The notes under the pieces are model-generated. The model was not told the origin of the DNA. It ran no database searches and worked only from the letters and a program-made list of their open reading frames with translations. From NCBI GenBank assembly GCA_029027985.1, contig CP119076.1:3780422-3844421 (forward strand): 64,000 nt of DNA, written 5' to 3'. Source of the stretch: Klebsiella aerogenes (GTDB lineage Bacteria; Pseudomonadota; Gammaproteobacteria; Enterobacterales; Enterobacteriaceae). The position numbers were made by a program, and so were the translations under genes. Position 1 is the first letter of the stretch; every line of letters starts with the position of its first letter. Below, one piece after another: positions 41,945 through 52,412 of the stretch.

Positions 41945-43360
41945 TTATTTCAGGCCCAGCGCGTCTTTCATGGTGTAGAACAAATCCGTCTGATCGGTGA
42001 GGCCCACCACGTTGCCCGCATGCGGGCCGTAGGCGGCGATACGCAGTTGGGTGCCGGTGTGCTCCATCGACTCTTCCTCAGAGTTGCCGTAGCTCATCAC
42101 CATCACTGCGCCGTCTTTGGTGGTCAACGCCTGAGTCAGACCCGGAGCCTTGGTATCCGCCGGGATAATCTGGCTGGAGTGGGCGTGGTCGGCGGTCACG
42201 ATAACCAGGGTATTGCCGTCTTTTTTGGCAAATTCCAGCGCCTTCTGCACCGCTTCATCGAGGTCAACCGTTTCGCCAATCTGGCCGCACGGGTTTGCCG
42301 CGTGATCCTGTTTATCGATAGATGCCCCTTCCACCTGCAGGAAGAAACCTTTCTCGTTGTTGCTCAGCAGATCAATCGCTTTTTCAGTCATTTGCGCCAG
42401 CGTCGGTACGGAAGCATCGCGTTTCGGGTTTGGCGTACAGGTGACCGGCGGCTTATCGATATTGCCGTGATAAGAGGCTTTCGGCCCTTCCCAGCGTACC
42501 GGCATATTGCCGTCGGAGAAGAGACCCAGCAGTGGTTTGTCTTGATTGGCTTCGCTGATAGCGGCAAGAGAAGCAGCATCGGTAACCATCTGGTAACCGC
42601 GAGCAACCGCCTGATCGTGCAGCGTTTTACCCTGCCACTCGCCAGCCGTCGCCGTCTCAGCAAAAGTTTTCGCGCCGCCGCCTAACGTCACGTCCGGGCG
42701 AGCGTTCAGCAGCTGTTCGGTGATCGACCCTTTGCCGCCTTTTTCCAGCGCGTTGCTGGCGCATTTTTCACTGGTGAGGCTTGGGCCATAGCATTTACGC
42801 GAAGTTACGTGGGCAACCAGCGCTGCCGGGGTCGCGTCCTGCAGTTCAGCTGTCGACACGTTGCCGGTGGCAAGCCCCGCCGCTTTCGCCAGCTCTAGAA
42901 TAGTTTGATGATCTTTTTCGTGGATATCGACGCCCAGCGCGCCGTTATAGCTCTTCACCCCGGTAGCCCAGGCGGTTGCCGACGCCGCTGAATCCGTCAC
43001 GTAATCCGGTTTACCGGTTTTTTTATCCAGAGAATAATGGGTGTATTGCCCGGTCAATGGCAGCGCATCAATACCTTTAAAGAAACCGCCGGCGCCTTCG
43101 GCATAATTACGCGCTGCGGTAATTTCTGAATCACCCATGCCGTCGCCAATCAGCAAAATAATATTTTTCGCCGGTTTATTGATTAACGACGCGCGCAACG
43201 CTTCAGTCTGATCGCCGTTTAAACGACGCGCGCCGCCAGGCGTGGTGATATCGCCCTGAGCCGCGCGATTTTCCAGTACCGGTGTCGTTGTGGTTTCAGC
43301 ATGAATAACCGGGGCGCCCAGCAGAGGTAGCAGAGCAATAACGAGGGCTTTTAATTTCAC
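41945..43360 (-). CDS. phoA: Alkaline phosphatase PhoA
   Basis: A periplasmic homodimeric phosphomonoesterase that frees phosphate under starvation. The 471-residue precursor has a signal peptide ending HA (about 21), catalytic S124 in [11 protein letters not shown] (Ser102 of the mature enzyme), metal-ligand motifs IGDGMGDSE and TADHAHSSQ, and four cysteines for two disulfides (RKCYG, EKCAS, TCTPN, NPCGQ). GTG at 43360 is the start, with GGAGAC upstream, as in E. coli. A Pho box lies directly upstream. Confidence 0.97.
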   Translation of the reverse strand: MKLKALVIALLPLLGAPVIHAETTTTPVLENRAAQGDITTPGGARRLNGDQTEALRASLINKPAKNIILLIGDGMGDSEITAARNYAEGAGGFFKGIDALPLTGQYTHYSLDKKTGKPDYVTDSAASATAWATGVKSYNGALGVDIHEKDHQTILELAKAAGLATGNVSTAELQDATPAALVAHVTSRKCYGPSLTSEKCASNALEKGGKGSITEQLLNARPDVTLGGGAKTFAETATAGEWQGKTLHDQAVARGYQMVTDAASLAAISEANQDKPLLGLFSDGNMPVRWEGPKASYHGNIDKPPVTCTPNPKRDASVPTLAQMTEKAIDLLSNNEKGFFLQVEGASIDKQDHAANPCGQIGETVDLDEAVQKALEFAKKDGNTLVIVTADHAHSSQIIPADTKAPGLTQALTTKDGAVMVMSYGNSEEESMEHTGTQLRIAAYGPHAGNVVGLTDQTDLFYTMKDALGLK

Positions 43361-43408
43361 TTTGTCGTCTCCATGTAAAAAATACTTAAAAAACAAAACG
43401 AGGGAGAC

Positions 43409-43440
43409 TTTATAAAAGTGGTGTGACAGAAAAATGACAG
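43409..43440 (-). promoter_or_regulatory. phoA promoter with Pho box
   Basis: On the minus strand CTGTCATTTTTCTGTCAC (43440-43423) is a good 18-bp Pho box; TATAAA (43414-43409) follows at -10 spacing, so PhoB replaces the -35 element as in E. coli phoA. Confidence 0.88.
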
Positions 43441-43460
43441 CATCCTTACCGGCCACACGG

Positions 43461-43721
43461 TTAGCTACGAGGATGCCGGAGCAGCTTTTTTATATATTGC
43501 CGCAGCCGTTGGGTATCGCGATCGTCCACCAGTGGCCCGGGTTTAACCTGTTCCATTGCCGATTCAATGTCCCGAATCAACAACTGCTGCGTACCCTGTT
43601 CCATATGGCGCAGGAGCGCGGTAACAACAATTTCCAATGCTTCAACTTGTACCGTCAGTTCCTTGGCTTCTTCTTCTTTTTGCGCCAGATTTACCAACAA
43701 TCCAGCAATAAGATTTTTCAT
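43461..43721 (-). CDS. iraP: Anti-adaptor protein IraP
   Basis: IraP binds RssB and so protects sigma-S from ClpXP during phosphate starvation. The 86-residue, mostly helical protein starts [20 protein letters not shown] and ends [11 protein letters not shown], aligning with E. coli IraP (YaiB) throughout. AAGGAT lies upstream of the ATG. It is on the same strand as phoA and just upstream of its promoter, linking stress response and the Pho genes. Confidence 0.92.
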   Translation of the reverse strand: MKNLIAGLLVNLAQKEEEAKELTVQVEALEIVVTALLRHMEQGTQQLLIRDIESAMEQVKPGPLVDDRDTQRLRQYIKKLLRHPRS

Positions 43722-44034
43722 TACGCGTTATCCTTAAGCGACATCCATAATGGCCTAGTTATGTCATAAGTCAGCGCCGCGATACCAGAATTATTTTCAA
43801 ATAATGGGGTTATTTCCGCAATAATATTCAGCGAAACGTTTTTATTATCGCGATATAACACGAACAAAAAAGCACCATTAATAATGCCAGCAAGATAATT
43901 CTATAACCAAATTTAATAGTAAATAATAAAATGGAATATGCGTCGCATTATTTAAAGATAACTAATAGTGATAGTTAAAGCGGGAATGAGGCGATAAATA
44001 TAAGGCGCCCTTATGAGCGCCTACTCATCGTTAT
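43722..44034. other. Intergenic region iraP-MFS gene
   Basis: A 313-bp AT-rich gap. It presumably contains the iraP promoter; AGGCGC/GCGCCT (44003-44008/44017-44022) is a probable weak terminator of the MFS gene on the minus strand. No gene was seen. Confidence 0.5.
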
Positions 44035-45234
44035 TTATACCGCCGCGCGGCGGCTGCGGCGTAACATAATCGCCAGTTGCCAGATATTAATCAGGACAAT
44101 CAGCGCGGTGGCAACAAACACCCAGCGGAAGCCAGCCATTGCCGACACCGAAGCGCCAATCAGCGGCCCGGCGACGTTGCCTAAATACATAAACGACTGG
44201 TTATAGCCGAAGATACGCCCGGTGACGTTATCACTACAGTATTTCAACAACAGAGTTTGCACCGCCGGCAGCATCGCGCCGTCGGCAAAACCCAGCAGGA
44301 AACGCAGTACCCCGAGCTGCAGCGGCGAGGTCACAAACGACATGGCGAAGAACATCACCACCGCACAGCACAGCGTCGCAACCAGAATGCGCGCAGTACC
44401 GATACGGTCGCCGAGTTTCCCCAGTCGCGGCGCGGAAATCAGCGCCGAGATCCCCGGTACGGCGGCAATCATCCCGGCGAGAAACGCGATGTTGTTGCTA
44501 TCCGGCGCCATCGACTTGATAAACAACGCCAGAATCGGGCCGATAGAGCCGTTGCATAATTGAATAACCAGCGTCGTGAAAAACAGGCTAATCACTAACC
44601 CCGGGTGCGTCAGCGAAGCGAATACCGCCTTGCCGCTCAGGCGTTCGGCTTTGCTCATCTGTGGACGAGCGCCCTCTTTAATCAAAAACAAGGTCACCAG
44701 GAAACTGACCGTTAGCAAAATCGCGGTAATGAAAAAGACCGCCCGCAGTCCAACGTGGTCCGCGAGGAAGCCACCGAGCAGCGGGCCGCCGATCACGCCG
44801 CTAATTTGCGCCGTCGAGAGCGTACTCAACGCCCAGCCGCTGCGCTCGCGCGGCACCTGCGAGGCCACCAGCGCCATCGCGTTGGGAATATAGCCGGAGG
44901 TCAGCCCCATTACCGCACGCAGAATAAACAGCTGCCAGACATTGGTGGCGAAAGCCTGCAGTAGAATTGCAATGGCCATGCCGAGAGAAGCGCGCAGCAG
45001 CATCAGCTTACGCCCTTTGCGGTCCGCCAGGCTGCCCCACATCGGCGAAACAATCGCCGACACCAGGAAGGTGACGCTAAAGGTCAATCCCGACCACATT
45101 GACAGCGCTTCATGTGACGTCACGCCCAACTGCGAAACATACAGCGGCAAGAATGGGAGAATTTGGCTGATGGCGAGTCCGGTGAAAAAGCAGCCGAACC
45201 AGACAGAAATGAGATTAACCTTCCAGGATTCCAT
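44035..45234 (-). CDS. MdtG-like MFS multidrug efflux transporter
   Basis: A 399-residue major facilitator with 12 predicted membrane helices. Signature motifs are [14 protein letters not shown] (motif A, loop 2-3) and [14 protein letters not shown] (antiporter motif C in helix 5). It resembles E. coli MdtG (fosfomycin/deoxycholate efflux) along its length, but is a divergent paralogue at the iraP-ddlA position, so the symbol is not transferred. Substrates are unknown. Confidence 0.87.
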   Translation of the reverse strand: MESWKVNLISVWFGCFFTGLAISQILPFLPLYVSQLGVTSHEALSMWSGLTFSVTFLVSAIVSPMWGSLADRKGRKLMLLRASLGMAIAILLQAFATNVWQLFILRAVMGLTSGYIPNAMALVASQVPRERSGWALSTLSTAQISGVIGGPLLGGFLADHVGLRAVFFITAILLTVSFLVTLFLIKEGARPQMSKAERLSGKAVFASLTHPGLVISLFFTTLVIQLCNGSIGPILALFIKSMAPDSNNIAFLAGMIAAVPGISALISAPRLGKLGDRIGTARILVATLCCAVVMFFAMSFVTSPLQLGVLRFLLGFADGAMLPAVQTLLLKYCSDNVTGRIFGYNQSFMYLGNVAGPLIGASVSAMAGFRWVFVATALIVLINIWQLAIMLRRSRRAAV

Positions 45235-45536
45235 AACTACGCGTATTCATTAGTGTTTTGTTAATTATTATCTAGCTTAGCAATTTCCGTCCCGCCATGT
45301 ATTACCAGAGATGCGCTTGCCGCGAGTTTGGTGTTTTATCGCCTCTGCCGGGGGGCAAACAAGCATAATCAGAGATAACCGCGATCTCATCAGCGCGATG
45401 TGCTGGCACGCAGCGGAGCACGTCGCTAAATGCGCAGCATTTAACCCCCTGCTTTAAAGGGGAAAGATTCTGGCAGCCATCGCGCCAATTCACATGCTAT
45501 GTTATGTGCTTTGATGTAATCAGGATGGAAGTTGAA
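45235..45536. other. Intergenic region MFS gene-ddlA
   Basis: A 302-bp divergent gap that should hold both promoters. A GC-rich part near 45400-45470 has minor dyads (CCCCCTGCTTTAAAGGGG at 45445-45462). No convincing small gene was seen. Confidence 0.4.
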
Positions 45537-46634
45537 ATGGCTAAAATGAGGGTTGGGATCGTTTTTGGCGGTAAGTCGGCAGAACATGAAGTGTCGCTGC
45601 AATCGGCAAAAAATATCGTCGAAGCAATTGATAAAACGCGCTTCGATGTCGTTCTGCTGGGTATCGATAAACAGGGGCTTTGGCATATCAACGATGCCAG
45701 CAACTATCTGCTGAACCCGCAGGATCCTGCCCATATCGCGCTGCGACCGTCGGACGTGACGCTGGCGCAAATCCCCGGTCGCGATGCCCATCAGCTGATC
45801 AACGCCGATAGCGGCCAGCCGCTGGCGGCTCTTGATGTCATCTTCCCGATTGTCCACGGCACCCTGGGGGAAGATGGCTCCCTGCAGGGGATGCTGCGAA
45901 TGGCGAATCTGCCGTTCGTCGGCTCAGACGTGCTGGGCTCCGCCGCCTGTATGGATAAAGACGTCACCAAACGTCTGCTGCGCGACGCCGGACTGTCAAT
46001 TGCGCCATTCATCACCCTCACCCGCGCCAACCGCCAGCAATATCGCTTTGCCGATATCGAAGCACAGCTGGGCCTGCCGCTCTTCGTGAAGCCAGCCAAC
46101 CAGGGGTCTTCCGTCGGCGTCAGCAAAGTGAAGAACGAAGAACAGTATCAGCAAGCCGTGGCGCTGGCCTTCGAATTCGACCATAAAGTCGTGGTGGAGC
46201 AAGGTATTAAGGGACGTGAAATTGAATGCGCGGTGCTTGGCAATGACTCCCCTCAAGCCAGTACCTGCGGTGAAATCGTGCTCAATAGCGAATTCTACGC
46301 CTACGATACCAAGTACATCGATGATAAAGGCGCGCAAGTGGTTGTTCCGGCTGCGATCGCTCCGGAAATCAACGATAAGATCCGTGATATCGCCGTCCGC
46401 GCTTATCAGACGCTCGGCTGCAGCGGAATGGCCCGCGTTGATGTCTTCCTGACGGAGGATAACGATGTCGTCATCAATGAGATCAACACGCTGCCAGGCT
46501 TTACCAACATCAGCATGTATCCGAAACTGTGGCAGGCCAGCGGTCTGGATTACACCAGCCTGATTAGCCGCCTGATCGAACTGGCGCTGGAACGCCACGC
46601 CGCTGACCGCGCGCTGAAAACCTCAATGAACTAA
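45537..46634 (+). CDS. ddlA: D-alanine--D-alanine ligase A
   Basis: DdlA makes D-Ala-D-Ala for peptidoglycan stem peptides. The 365-residue ATP-grasp enzyme has [18 protein letters not shown] at the N-terminus, [28 protein letters not shown] (ATP lid) and the C-terminal metal site [18 protein letters not shown]. Start 45537 ([10 protein letters not shown]) fits E. coli DdlA; the upstream frame to 45504 is not conserved. A BIME array begins right after the stop. Confidence 0.96.
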   Translation: MAKMRVGIVFGGKSAEHEVSLQSAKNIVEAIDKTRFDVVLLGIDKQGLWHINDASNYLLNPQDPAHIALRPSDVTLAQIPGRDAHQLINADSGQPLAALDVIFPIVHGTLGEDGSLQGMLRMANLPFVGSDVLGSAACMDKDVTKRLLRDAGLSIAPFITLTRANRQQYRFADIEAQLGLPLFVKPANQGSSVGVSKVKNEEQYQQAVALAFEFDHKVVVEQGIKGREIECAVLGNDSPQASTCGEIVLNSEFYAYDTKYIDDKGAQVVVPAAIAPEINDKIRDIAVRAYQTLGCSGMARVDVFLTEDNDVVINEINTLPGFTNISMYPKLWQASGLDYTSLISRLIELALERHAADRALKTSMN

Positions 46635-46636
46635 GC

Positions 46637-47140
46637 GCCTTCCCGGGGTGAAATCCCGGTCCACCGGGGAAAGCCCCCGGATGTCGGCTAACGCCTCATC
46701 CGGGCTACAGTTGGCACTGATTGGTAGCCCCGGTAAGCGTAGCGCCACCGGGGAGAGCTCCCGGATATCGGCTAACGCCTCATCCGGGCTACGGTTGGCG
46801 CCGATTGGTAGCCCCGGTAAGCGTAGCGCCACCGGGGAGAGCTCCCGGGTGTCGGCTAACGCCCCATCCGGGCTACGGTTAGCGCCGATTGGTAGCCCCG
46901 GTAAGCGTAGCGCCACCGGGGAGCATTCCCGGATGTCGGCTAACGCCTCATCCGGGCTACGGTTAGCGCCGATTGGTAGCCCCGGTAAGCGTAGCGCCAC
47001 CGGGGAGAGCTCCCGGATGTCGGCTAACGCCTCATCCGGGCTACGGTTGGCACTGATTGGTAGCCCCGGTAAGCGCAGCACCACCGGGGAAAGCTCCCGG
47101 ATTGCGGCTAACGCCTCATCCGGGCTACCGGACGATGCAG
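46637..47140. repeat. BIME array 1: about six 84-bp units
   Basis: Tandem 84-bp units (anchor TTGGTAGCCCC at 46721, 46805, 46889, 46973, 47057), the first degenerate. Each unit holds two REPs: GTAG plus stem CCCCGGT...ACCGGGG, and stem CCCGGAT...ATCCGGG ending in CTAC, joined by a short linker. It has the same unit as array 2 but in the opposite orientation. It fills most of the 559-bp ddlA-yaiZ gap; another GTAG-hairpin (CCTCGCT/AGCGAGG, 47149-47174) follows. Confidence 0.95.
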
Positions 47141-47193
47141 AACAGTAGCCTCGCTCAGCGTAGCGCAAGCGAGGTTGAGATTTACGCCAGGCG

Positions 47194-47397
47194 TTAAGCC
47201 TCTTCTACCGGGCGACGGCGAATCACAAACCCGGCCAGCCAGAAGCTCGCCACCCACGTCGCCAGACCCACCGCGTAAGACTGCCAGCCCTGCGTTTCAA
47301 ATCCCAACAGACCGACTACGCCATTAAGAATAAAAATCAACCCCAGTGCGAACGCGTAGTAGTGCCAGTCACGGCGGATTTTGTCGGTCAGCTTCAT
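47194..47397 (-). CDS. yaiZ: Small membrane protein YaiZ
   Basis: A 67-residue inner-membrane protein with two predicted helices (about 13-32 and 42-60), a basic N-terminus and a basic RRRPVEEA tail. It matches E. coli YaiZ (RRDWHYYAFALGLIFILNGV). Function is unknown. It is divergent from yaiY. Confidence 0.9.
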   Translation of the reverse strand: MKLTDKIRRDWHYYAFALGLIFILNGVVGLLGFETQGWQSYAVGLATWVASFWLAGFVIRRRPVEEA

Positions 47398-47649
47398 AAC
47401 GACTCCTGCAGAAAAAAATCATCATCGCATAGCCGTCAGCCACGGTCAGCAGCGCCGACAAGATTGTTCGCACAATGCGAAGCTGCTCTCTCTTTTACGC
47501 CATGTGGGCCCATCGACAGTTTTGTCAAAACAGGATTATTCCTGGCTAAAATTACCAGCAATCCGATACAGGGATGCGCCAAACGCTGCCAAAATTTCTG
47601 CAATAGAGCTGGGGGAAAACCAGCGGGTACAGGTATTGCGGAGGTTTAT

Positions 47650-47955
47650 ATGGCTGAGTTTACGTTTTCAAAGACGCTGATGGGGAGCAACAAAAAGAAA
47701 GGCTCGATCAGCAGCGGTAATATCGCCTACGCGCTATTTGTTCTGCTGTGCATCTGGGCTGGCGCGCAAATGCTGAGCATGCTGGTACACGCGCCCGGCG
47801 TGTTCGAGCATTTAATTCAGATTCAGGATACCAACCGGCCGCATGTTGAGATCAGCCTCGGCGTCGGTACCCTATTCGGCTTCGTTCCATTCCTGTTCGG
47901 CAGTCTGCTGGTCGGCACGCTGGGACTTATCCTGCGCTGGTATCACAACCGTTAA
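47650..47955 (+). CDS. yaiY: Inner membrane protein YaiY
   Basis: A 101-residue protein with two membrane helices (about 25-45 and 72-95) and the E. coli YaiY core NIAYALFVLLCIWAGAQML and VHAPGVFEHL. The frame is open from 47362, but ATG 47650 has GGAGG 7 bases upstream and is the conserved start. It overlaps the yaiW stop by 4 bp in convergent orientation. Function is unknown. Confidence 0.9.
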   Translation: MAEFTFSKTLMGSNKKKGSISSGNIAYALFVLLCIWAGAQMLSMLVHAPGVFEHLIQIQDTNRPHVEISLGVGTLFGFVPFLFGSLLVGTLGLILRWYHNR

Positions 47956-49055
47956 TGACGCGCCATGCAGCTGGCGCGACGTTCGTCGACCCGCTTAGCA
48001 AACCACGCGGTGGTGAGATTGCGGGTGATTTTCGGGCTCTCAAGCTGAATACCTGGCAGCATTTCGCGCGGCAGGGTTTTACCGGCCTTTTTATCTGCGA
48101 TACGGAACACCTTCTGATACAAATCGCTCTCTTCAAAGGCCAGACTATCCCCTTTCTTCAACTGACGATGAATATCATCATCACTCATCGCCAACTGCCC
48201 GGCTAACCGGCGCACAGCCAGTTCAGTCGTCCCGGGCTCATCGCTGTCATAACGAATCAGATCGCCATCCAGCGCCAGCTTGACGCCGGTGGCCTTGACG
48301 ACCGCATTCTGGAAGGCAGCGTTGCGACTGGCGTACCAACCGGCATTAAAATCAGCAAAGCGGTACAGCGGCACGCTGTAGTTGGCCGGGTAGTTGAGTA
48401 GATGATAGGTGCCAAACCACAGCCCGCCGCGCAGGCTGAAAACTTCCTGGCGCACGGTACCTTCCATTTTCCACGGGTAGCCGCTGGTGTGTTGCTCGGC
48501 AAAAGCGATGCTCACCTGCATCGGACCGCCGGTATGCACCGGATTGAGGGAGCCAAACAGCTTCTGCCCCATCGGCACCATGCCGATGAAGTCATCGAAA
48601 ATCGCACTCAGTTGTTTTTCGGTTTTGACGCTATCCAGGCGTTCGCTATAGCTTTTGCCGTTCGGCGATGTGATTTTCAGCGCGGTATGCACAAGGAACG
48701 CCGGGATATGCATCTTCTCCGCCCGACGATCGATCTCCTGCCAGGCGATTTTGTTCAGGCCCGGCACTGACGGATCGGCCTGGTAATTCGATTCCTGCTG
48801 CGCCACCGCCAGCACCGAACAGACGTTTTCTTCCGTCGGCGCCAGCTTCTGGCTGGCGAAGGTTTTCGCGATCGCCTGCGCCCAAGCCTCGCGATCTTTG
48901 ACGCTGGCGGGCATTTTTTGCCGCACCACGGCGGCGACATCCACCGGCTTCTCGCCTTCTTTCAGCTTAGGCGCCTGCTGGCTGGTACAGGCGCTGAGCA
49001 CCAGACCGGCTAACAGCGTTAAAGAGAGTGAAGCACCGCGAGAAACCTGCGCCAT
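47952..49055 (-). CDS. yaiW: Outer-membrane lipoprotein YaiW
   Basis: A 367-residue surface-exposed lipoprotein that, with SbmA, aids uptake of Pro-rich antimicrobial peptides such as Bac7 in E. coli. The signal peptide ends in lipobox LSAC. Conserved DUF1615 segments include CSVLAVAQQESNYQADPSVP and the C-terminal TTAWFAKRVDERR. ATG 49055 with AAGGAAGG upstream is preferred. It lies 18 bp after sbmA on the same strand. Confidence 0.93.
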   Translation of the reverse strand: MAQVSRGASLSLTLLAGLVLSACTSQQAPKLKEGEKPVDVAAVVRQKMPASVKDREAWAQAIAKTFASQKLAPTEENVCSVLAVAQQESNYQADPSVPGLNKIAWQEIDRRAEKMHIPAFLVHTALKITSPNGKSYSERLDSVKTEKQLSAIFDDFIGMVPMGQKLFGSLNPVHTGGPMQVSIAFAEQHTSGYPWKMEGTVRQEVFSLRGGLWFGTYHLLNYPANYSVPLYRFADFNAGWYASRNAAFQNAVVKATGVKLALDGDLIRYDSDEPGTTELAVRRLAGQLAMSDDDIHRQLKKGDSLAFEESDLYQKVFRIADKKAGKTLPREMLPGIQLESPKITRNLTTAWFAKRVDERRASCMARH

Positions 49056-49073
49056 AAACCTTCCTTGCAATCA

Positions 49074-50294
49074 TTAATTAACGGTTGAAGAGACTTCCTG
49101 CAGTCCCTGGTTATCCAGTTCGCGCTCAAAGCTGCGCAGACGTTTATAGATCGACATCAGTTCCACCAGCGTGGTCCACGAGCTAATCAGATACTGGAAC
49201 GAACCCCGTACCTGGCCGAACACGTTGGTTATCTGCGTCATCAAGCCGAGCGTAATCGTACCGGCGACAATCGACGGAAACAGCAAGAACAAGCCGAAAA
49301 CGTTATCCACCTGCAGGTAAAGGATACGGGCGATATTGAAATACATATAGTGGAAATAGAGGCGGAAATAGTTGTGACGCACCGCGCTAAACAGCTCGCG
49401 CACGGTCGGCGGCGTGGCGCGGGCCGCGTCGTCTTCACCATAGACCAGCTCTTTACGATACGCGGCTTCCACGCGCTGGTTTTTAAATTGCAGTCCCGGC
49501 AGTTTAATCCCGACCACCGCCAGCATCCCGGTGCCCATCAGCGACCAGACGATAGCGGCGATCACCAGGCCATAGGGCAGATGGCCGACAATCGGTAGAT
49601 CCGGCACATGCGCCGACAGCGAAACCAGCACCGGCAGGAAAGCGATCAAGGTCATCACCGCGTTGATAAAGCTCACCCCCATATCTTCAAGCGTCGCGGC
49701 GAAGCGCATGGTGTCTTCCTGCACACGCTGAGCGGCGCCCTCGATATGACGCAGATGCTGCCAATGTTCCATATAGTGTTCGTTCATCGCGGTACGCCAG
49801 CGGAACACATAGTGGCTGACGAAGAAGTTATTCAGTACGCCAATAACGACCGCAATCAGCGCGATGCCAAGAAAAATGCCGATCTCGTGATAGAACTGGT
49901 TGATGCTGACCTTGTGCGGCGTCGCCAGCGCGCTCTGGATCAAATCGTAGAACGGCGCGTACCAGGCGTTAATCGCCACCCCGACTTCAACCAGGAACCA
50001 GGTGACGAAGATAATCAGCGAGGTGCCGAGAATCGACCAGTATTGCCAGCGGTGCGGGCTATAGATAAACCAGAACAGCGCGAACGCGCCGACGCAGAAG
50101 ACATAATAGGCGTAAAACACCAGGTAGTTGAGCGACCAGAACCGCGCCGCGCTGATGGCAACGTCATGCGACGCGCCGGTTAACCGCAGCAGCCAGTCGC
50201 CGCCGCCCGCCTGCCAAAAGATCACCGCCAGCAGCGACCAGATAAAGGCAGAAATAAAAAACGGCCCCGGTTTGGGGAAAAAAGCTTTAAACAT
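49074..50294 (-). CDS. sbmA: Peptide antibiotic transporter SbmA
   Basis: A proton-driven inner-membrane importer of microcins B17 and J25, bleomycin and Pro-rich peptides. It has 406 residues, as in E. coli, with about eight membrane segments in the SbmA/BacA exporter-like fold lacking a nucleotide-binding domain. It starts [20 protein letters not shown]. It is cotranscribed with yaiW downstream. Confidence 0.96.
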   Translation of the reverse strand: MFKAFFPKPGPFFISAFIWSLLAVIFWQAGGGDWLLRLTGASHDVAISAARFWSLNYLVFYAYYVFCVGAFALFWFIYSPHRWQYWSILGTSLIIFVTWFLVEVGVAINAWYAPFYDLIQSALATPHKVSINQFYHEIGIFLGIALIAVVIGVLNNFFVSHYVFRWRTAMNEHYMEHWQHLRHIEGAAQRVQEDTMRFAATLEDMGVSFINAVMTLIAFLPVLVSLSAHVPDLPIVGHLPYGLVIAAIVWSLMGTGMLAVVGIKLPGLQFKNQRVEAAYRKELVYGEDDAARATPPTVRELFSAVRHNYFRLYFHYMYFNIARILYLQVDNVFGLFLLFPSIVAGTITLGLMTQITNVFGQVRGSFQYLISSWTTLVELMSIYKRLRSFERELDNQGLQEVSSTVN

Positions 50295-50410
50295 CGTACT
50301 CTCCTGCTAACTTCTTATCGTTCTGTTTTTGCTGTGTGCCACACGTACGCCCGCCGCAACGCGCAGCGGCGAAGTAAAGCGGACCCATGATGAGACCGGA
50401 TATCAGCAGC

Positions 50411-50944
50411 TTAGTTCGTCTGCCATGCGGCAAGAATTGTTTCTACGGGTTTCACGTGTAAAGGATTGTCGGGTAGGGTGAGCGTTCGCCATACCTCGTT
50501 ATAGTGGGCAATCAGCGTTTTTGCCTCGGCGGCGGCGCGGTTGGCAGTAGTATGGGCATCCTCGGCGACGGTGATGGCATAGCCACGGCTGGCACCGTTT
50601 TTTATGGTGGTATCGACGCAATAATCAGTGGCGCAGCCGCAGATAACAAAGGCGGTGGAGCCGTTATCTTGCAGCGCCTGTTCAAGCCTGGTTTTATAGA
50701 ACGCATCGCAGGCCGTTTTGGTGATGTAACACGCTCCGACAGGTTGTTCCAGCTCAGGCAGCAGAGCAAAGCCGTCGCTTCCCTCTTCCAGCCCACCCGC
50801 TTCCGCATGCTGAATAAAAATGACGCTATCGGCGGCGCGAATCAGGCGATTTATTTGCGCCACGCAGCGTTCGCGTTCAATACGCGGTGTCTCGAATACC
50901 CCGTTTTGCATATCCACTACTACCAGCACACGTTGAGTTGCCAT
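50411..50944 (-). CDS. Isochorismatase-family cysteine hydrolase
   Basis: A 177-residue hydrolase with the catalytic triad of the family: D11 (VVVDMQNGVF), K76 (YITKTACDAF) and C109 (CGCATDYCVDTT). Similar short proteins include nicotinamidase-like and YrdC/PncA relatives; the substrate is unknown. Two ATGs are adjacent (50947 and 50944); the second is better spaced from GAGATGG. It sits alone between sbmA and ampH, where E. coli has no such gene. Confidence 0.85.
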   Translation of the reverse strand: MATQRVLVVVDMQNGVFETPRIERERCVAQINRLIRAADSVIFIQHAEAGGLEEGSDGFALLPELEQPVGACYITKTACDAFYKTRLEQALQDNGSTAFVICGCATDYCVDTTIKNGASRGYAITVAEDAHTTANRAAAEAKTLIAHYNEVWRTLTLPDNPLHVKPVETILAAWQTN

Positions 50945-51143
50945 CATCCATCTCGTCATTAGATAAATAAGAAATTAATCATACGCGTCAGCCACAAAAG
51001 CAGATATCTTAAAGCGGAAAAAAGTCATTTTTACGCACCGTTACGCTTTTCTGTGAAATATTGTCGTTATTCCCACTTTGCTCGCCGCGACTTCGTAGTA
51101 TAAATACAATGTATATTCCCCTAATAAACGATGGATGCCCCCG

Positions 51144-52304
51144 TTGAAACGTAGTTTGCTCATTTTTGCTGCGCTGTGCGCGGCGTCATGGACATCAGCC
51201 CAGGCGGCTCAGCCGAGCGTTGATCCGGTATTTACTTCAGATGTTGTCGATCGTTTCGCCGAACATATTTATTACGGTAGCGGCGCGACCGGGATGGCGA
51301 TGGTCGTCATTGATGGCAACCAGCGCGTATTCCGCAGCTTCGGCGGAACGCGCCCGGGCAACAACCAGCGTCCGCAGTTGGACTCGGTGATCCGCATCGC
51401 CTCTCTCAGCAAGCTGATGACCAGTGAAATGCTGGTAAAATTGCTCGACCAGGGGGTGGTCAAGCTAAACGATCCGCTGAGCAAATACGCTCCGCCTGGC
51501 GCGCGCGTGCCAACCTATCAGGGCGTACCGATTACGCTGGTCAACCTGGCGACCCACACCAGCGCCCTGCCGCGTGAGCAACCGGGCGGCGCGGCGCATC
51601 GCCCGGTCTTCGTCTGGCCGACGCATCAGCAGCGCTGGAACTGGCTATCGACGGCCTCGCTGAAGACCGCGCCGGGTTCACAGGCATCCTATTCCAACCT
51701 CGCGTTCGATCTCCTTGCCGATGCGCTATCGACCGCAGCCGGCAAGCCTTACCCGCAACTGTTTGAAGAACAAATTACCCGTCCGCTGGGCATGAAGGAC
51801 ACCACCTTTACACCATCGCCGGATCAGTGCCAGCGCCTGATGGTGGCGGAGAAAGGCGCCAGTCCGTGCGATAACACCCTCGCGGCGATCGGCAGCGGCG
51901 GCGTGTACTCGACGCCGGGCGATATGATGCGCTGGATGCAGCAGTTCCTCTCTTCTGATTTCTACACCCGCGGCCAGCAGGCCGACCGCATGCAGACGCT
52001 TATTTATCAGCGCGCCCAGCTTAAAAGGGTGATCGGCATGGATGTGCCAGGTAAAGCCGACGCGCTGGGTCTCGGCTGGGTTTACATGAAACCGAAAAAC
52101 GGCCATCCGGGTATTATTCAGAAAACCGGCGGCGGCGGCGGATTTATTACCTATATGGCGATGAACCCGCAGGCCAACGTCGGTGTTTTCGTGGTGGTCA
52201 CTCGCTCTTCGCTGACCCGCTTTAGCGCCATGAGCGATGGCACTAACGATCTCGTCAGCGCGTTAAGCGGCGTGCAGCCAAATATGGAAACCGCCAGCCA
52301 GTAA
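51144..52304 (+). CDS. ampH: D-alanyl-D-alanine carboxypeptidase/endopeptidase AmpH
   Basis: A class C-type penicillin-binding protein that trims peptidoglycan and is involved in recycling. It has 386 residues with a signal peptide ending AQA (about 22); SxxK motif S87-L-S-K90 (IASLSKLMTSE), YSNLAFDLL as the YxN motif, and the C-terminal KTGGGGGF. A TTG start at 51144 gives MKRSLL as in E. coli AmpH; an ATG 9 bp upstream (51135) is an alternative. Confidence 0.92.
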   Translation: MKRSLLIFAALCAASWTSAQAAQPSVDPVFTSDVVDRFAEHIYYGSGATGMAMVVIDGNQRVFRSFGGTRPGNNQRPQLDSVIRIASLSKLMTSEMLVKLLDQGVVKLNDPLSKYAPPGARVPTYQGVPITLVNLATHTSALPREQPGGAAHRPVFVWPTHQQRWNWLSTASLKTAPGSQASYSNLAFDLLADALSTAAGKPYPQLFEEQITRPLGMKDTTFTPSPDQCQRLMVAEKGASPCDNTLAAIGSGGVYSTPGDMMRWMQQFLSSDFYTRGQQADRMQTLIYQRAQLKRVIGMDVPGKADALGLGWVYMKPKNGHPGIIQKTGGGGGFITYMAMNPQANVGVFVVVTRSSLTRFSAMSDGTNDLVSALSGVQPNMETASQ

Positions 52305-52412
52305 CTCTTCCGGGATGTTTTGCCACCGAGAGTTAAGGATCGTTTTGGCGAAACATCCCGCTACCGTTTGCGGTACACTATCTTTTTTTCATTTCACAAA
52401 ATCAGGCAAACC

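Noticed and set aside
45302-45493. A 63-codon minus-strand frame upstream of ddlA
   Set aside because: It lies in the promoter gap, has no convincing ribosome-binding site and no recognisable features.
46623-47168. Long open frames on both strands encoding 28-residue repeats such as GLRLAPIGSPGKRSATGE
   Set aside because: The BIME period of 84 bp is a multiple of three, so any frame without a stop in one unit stays open through the array. There is no ribosome-binding site, and both strands are open equally.
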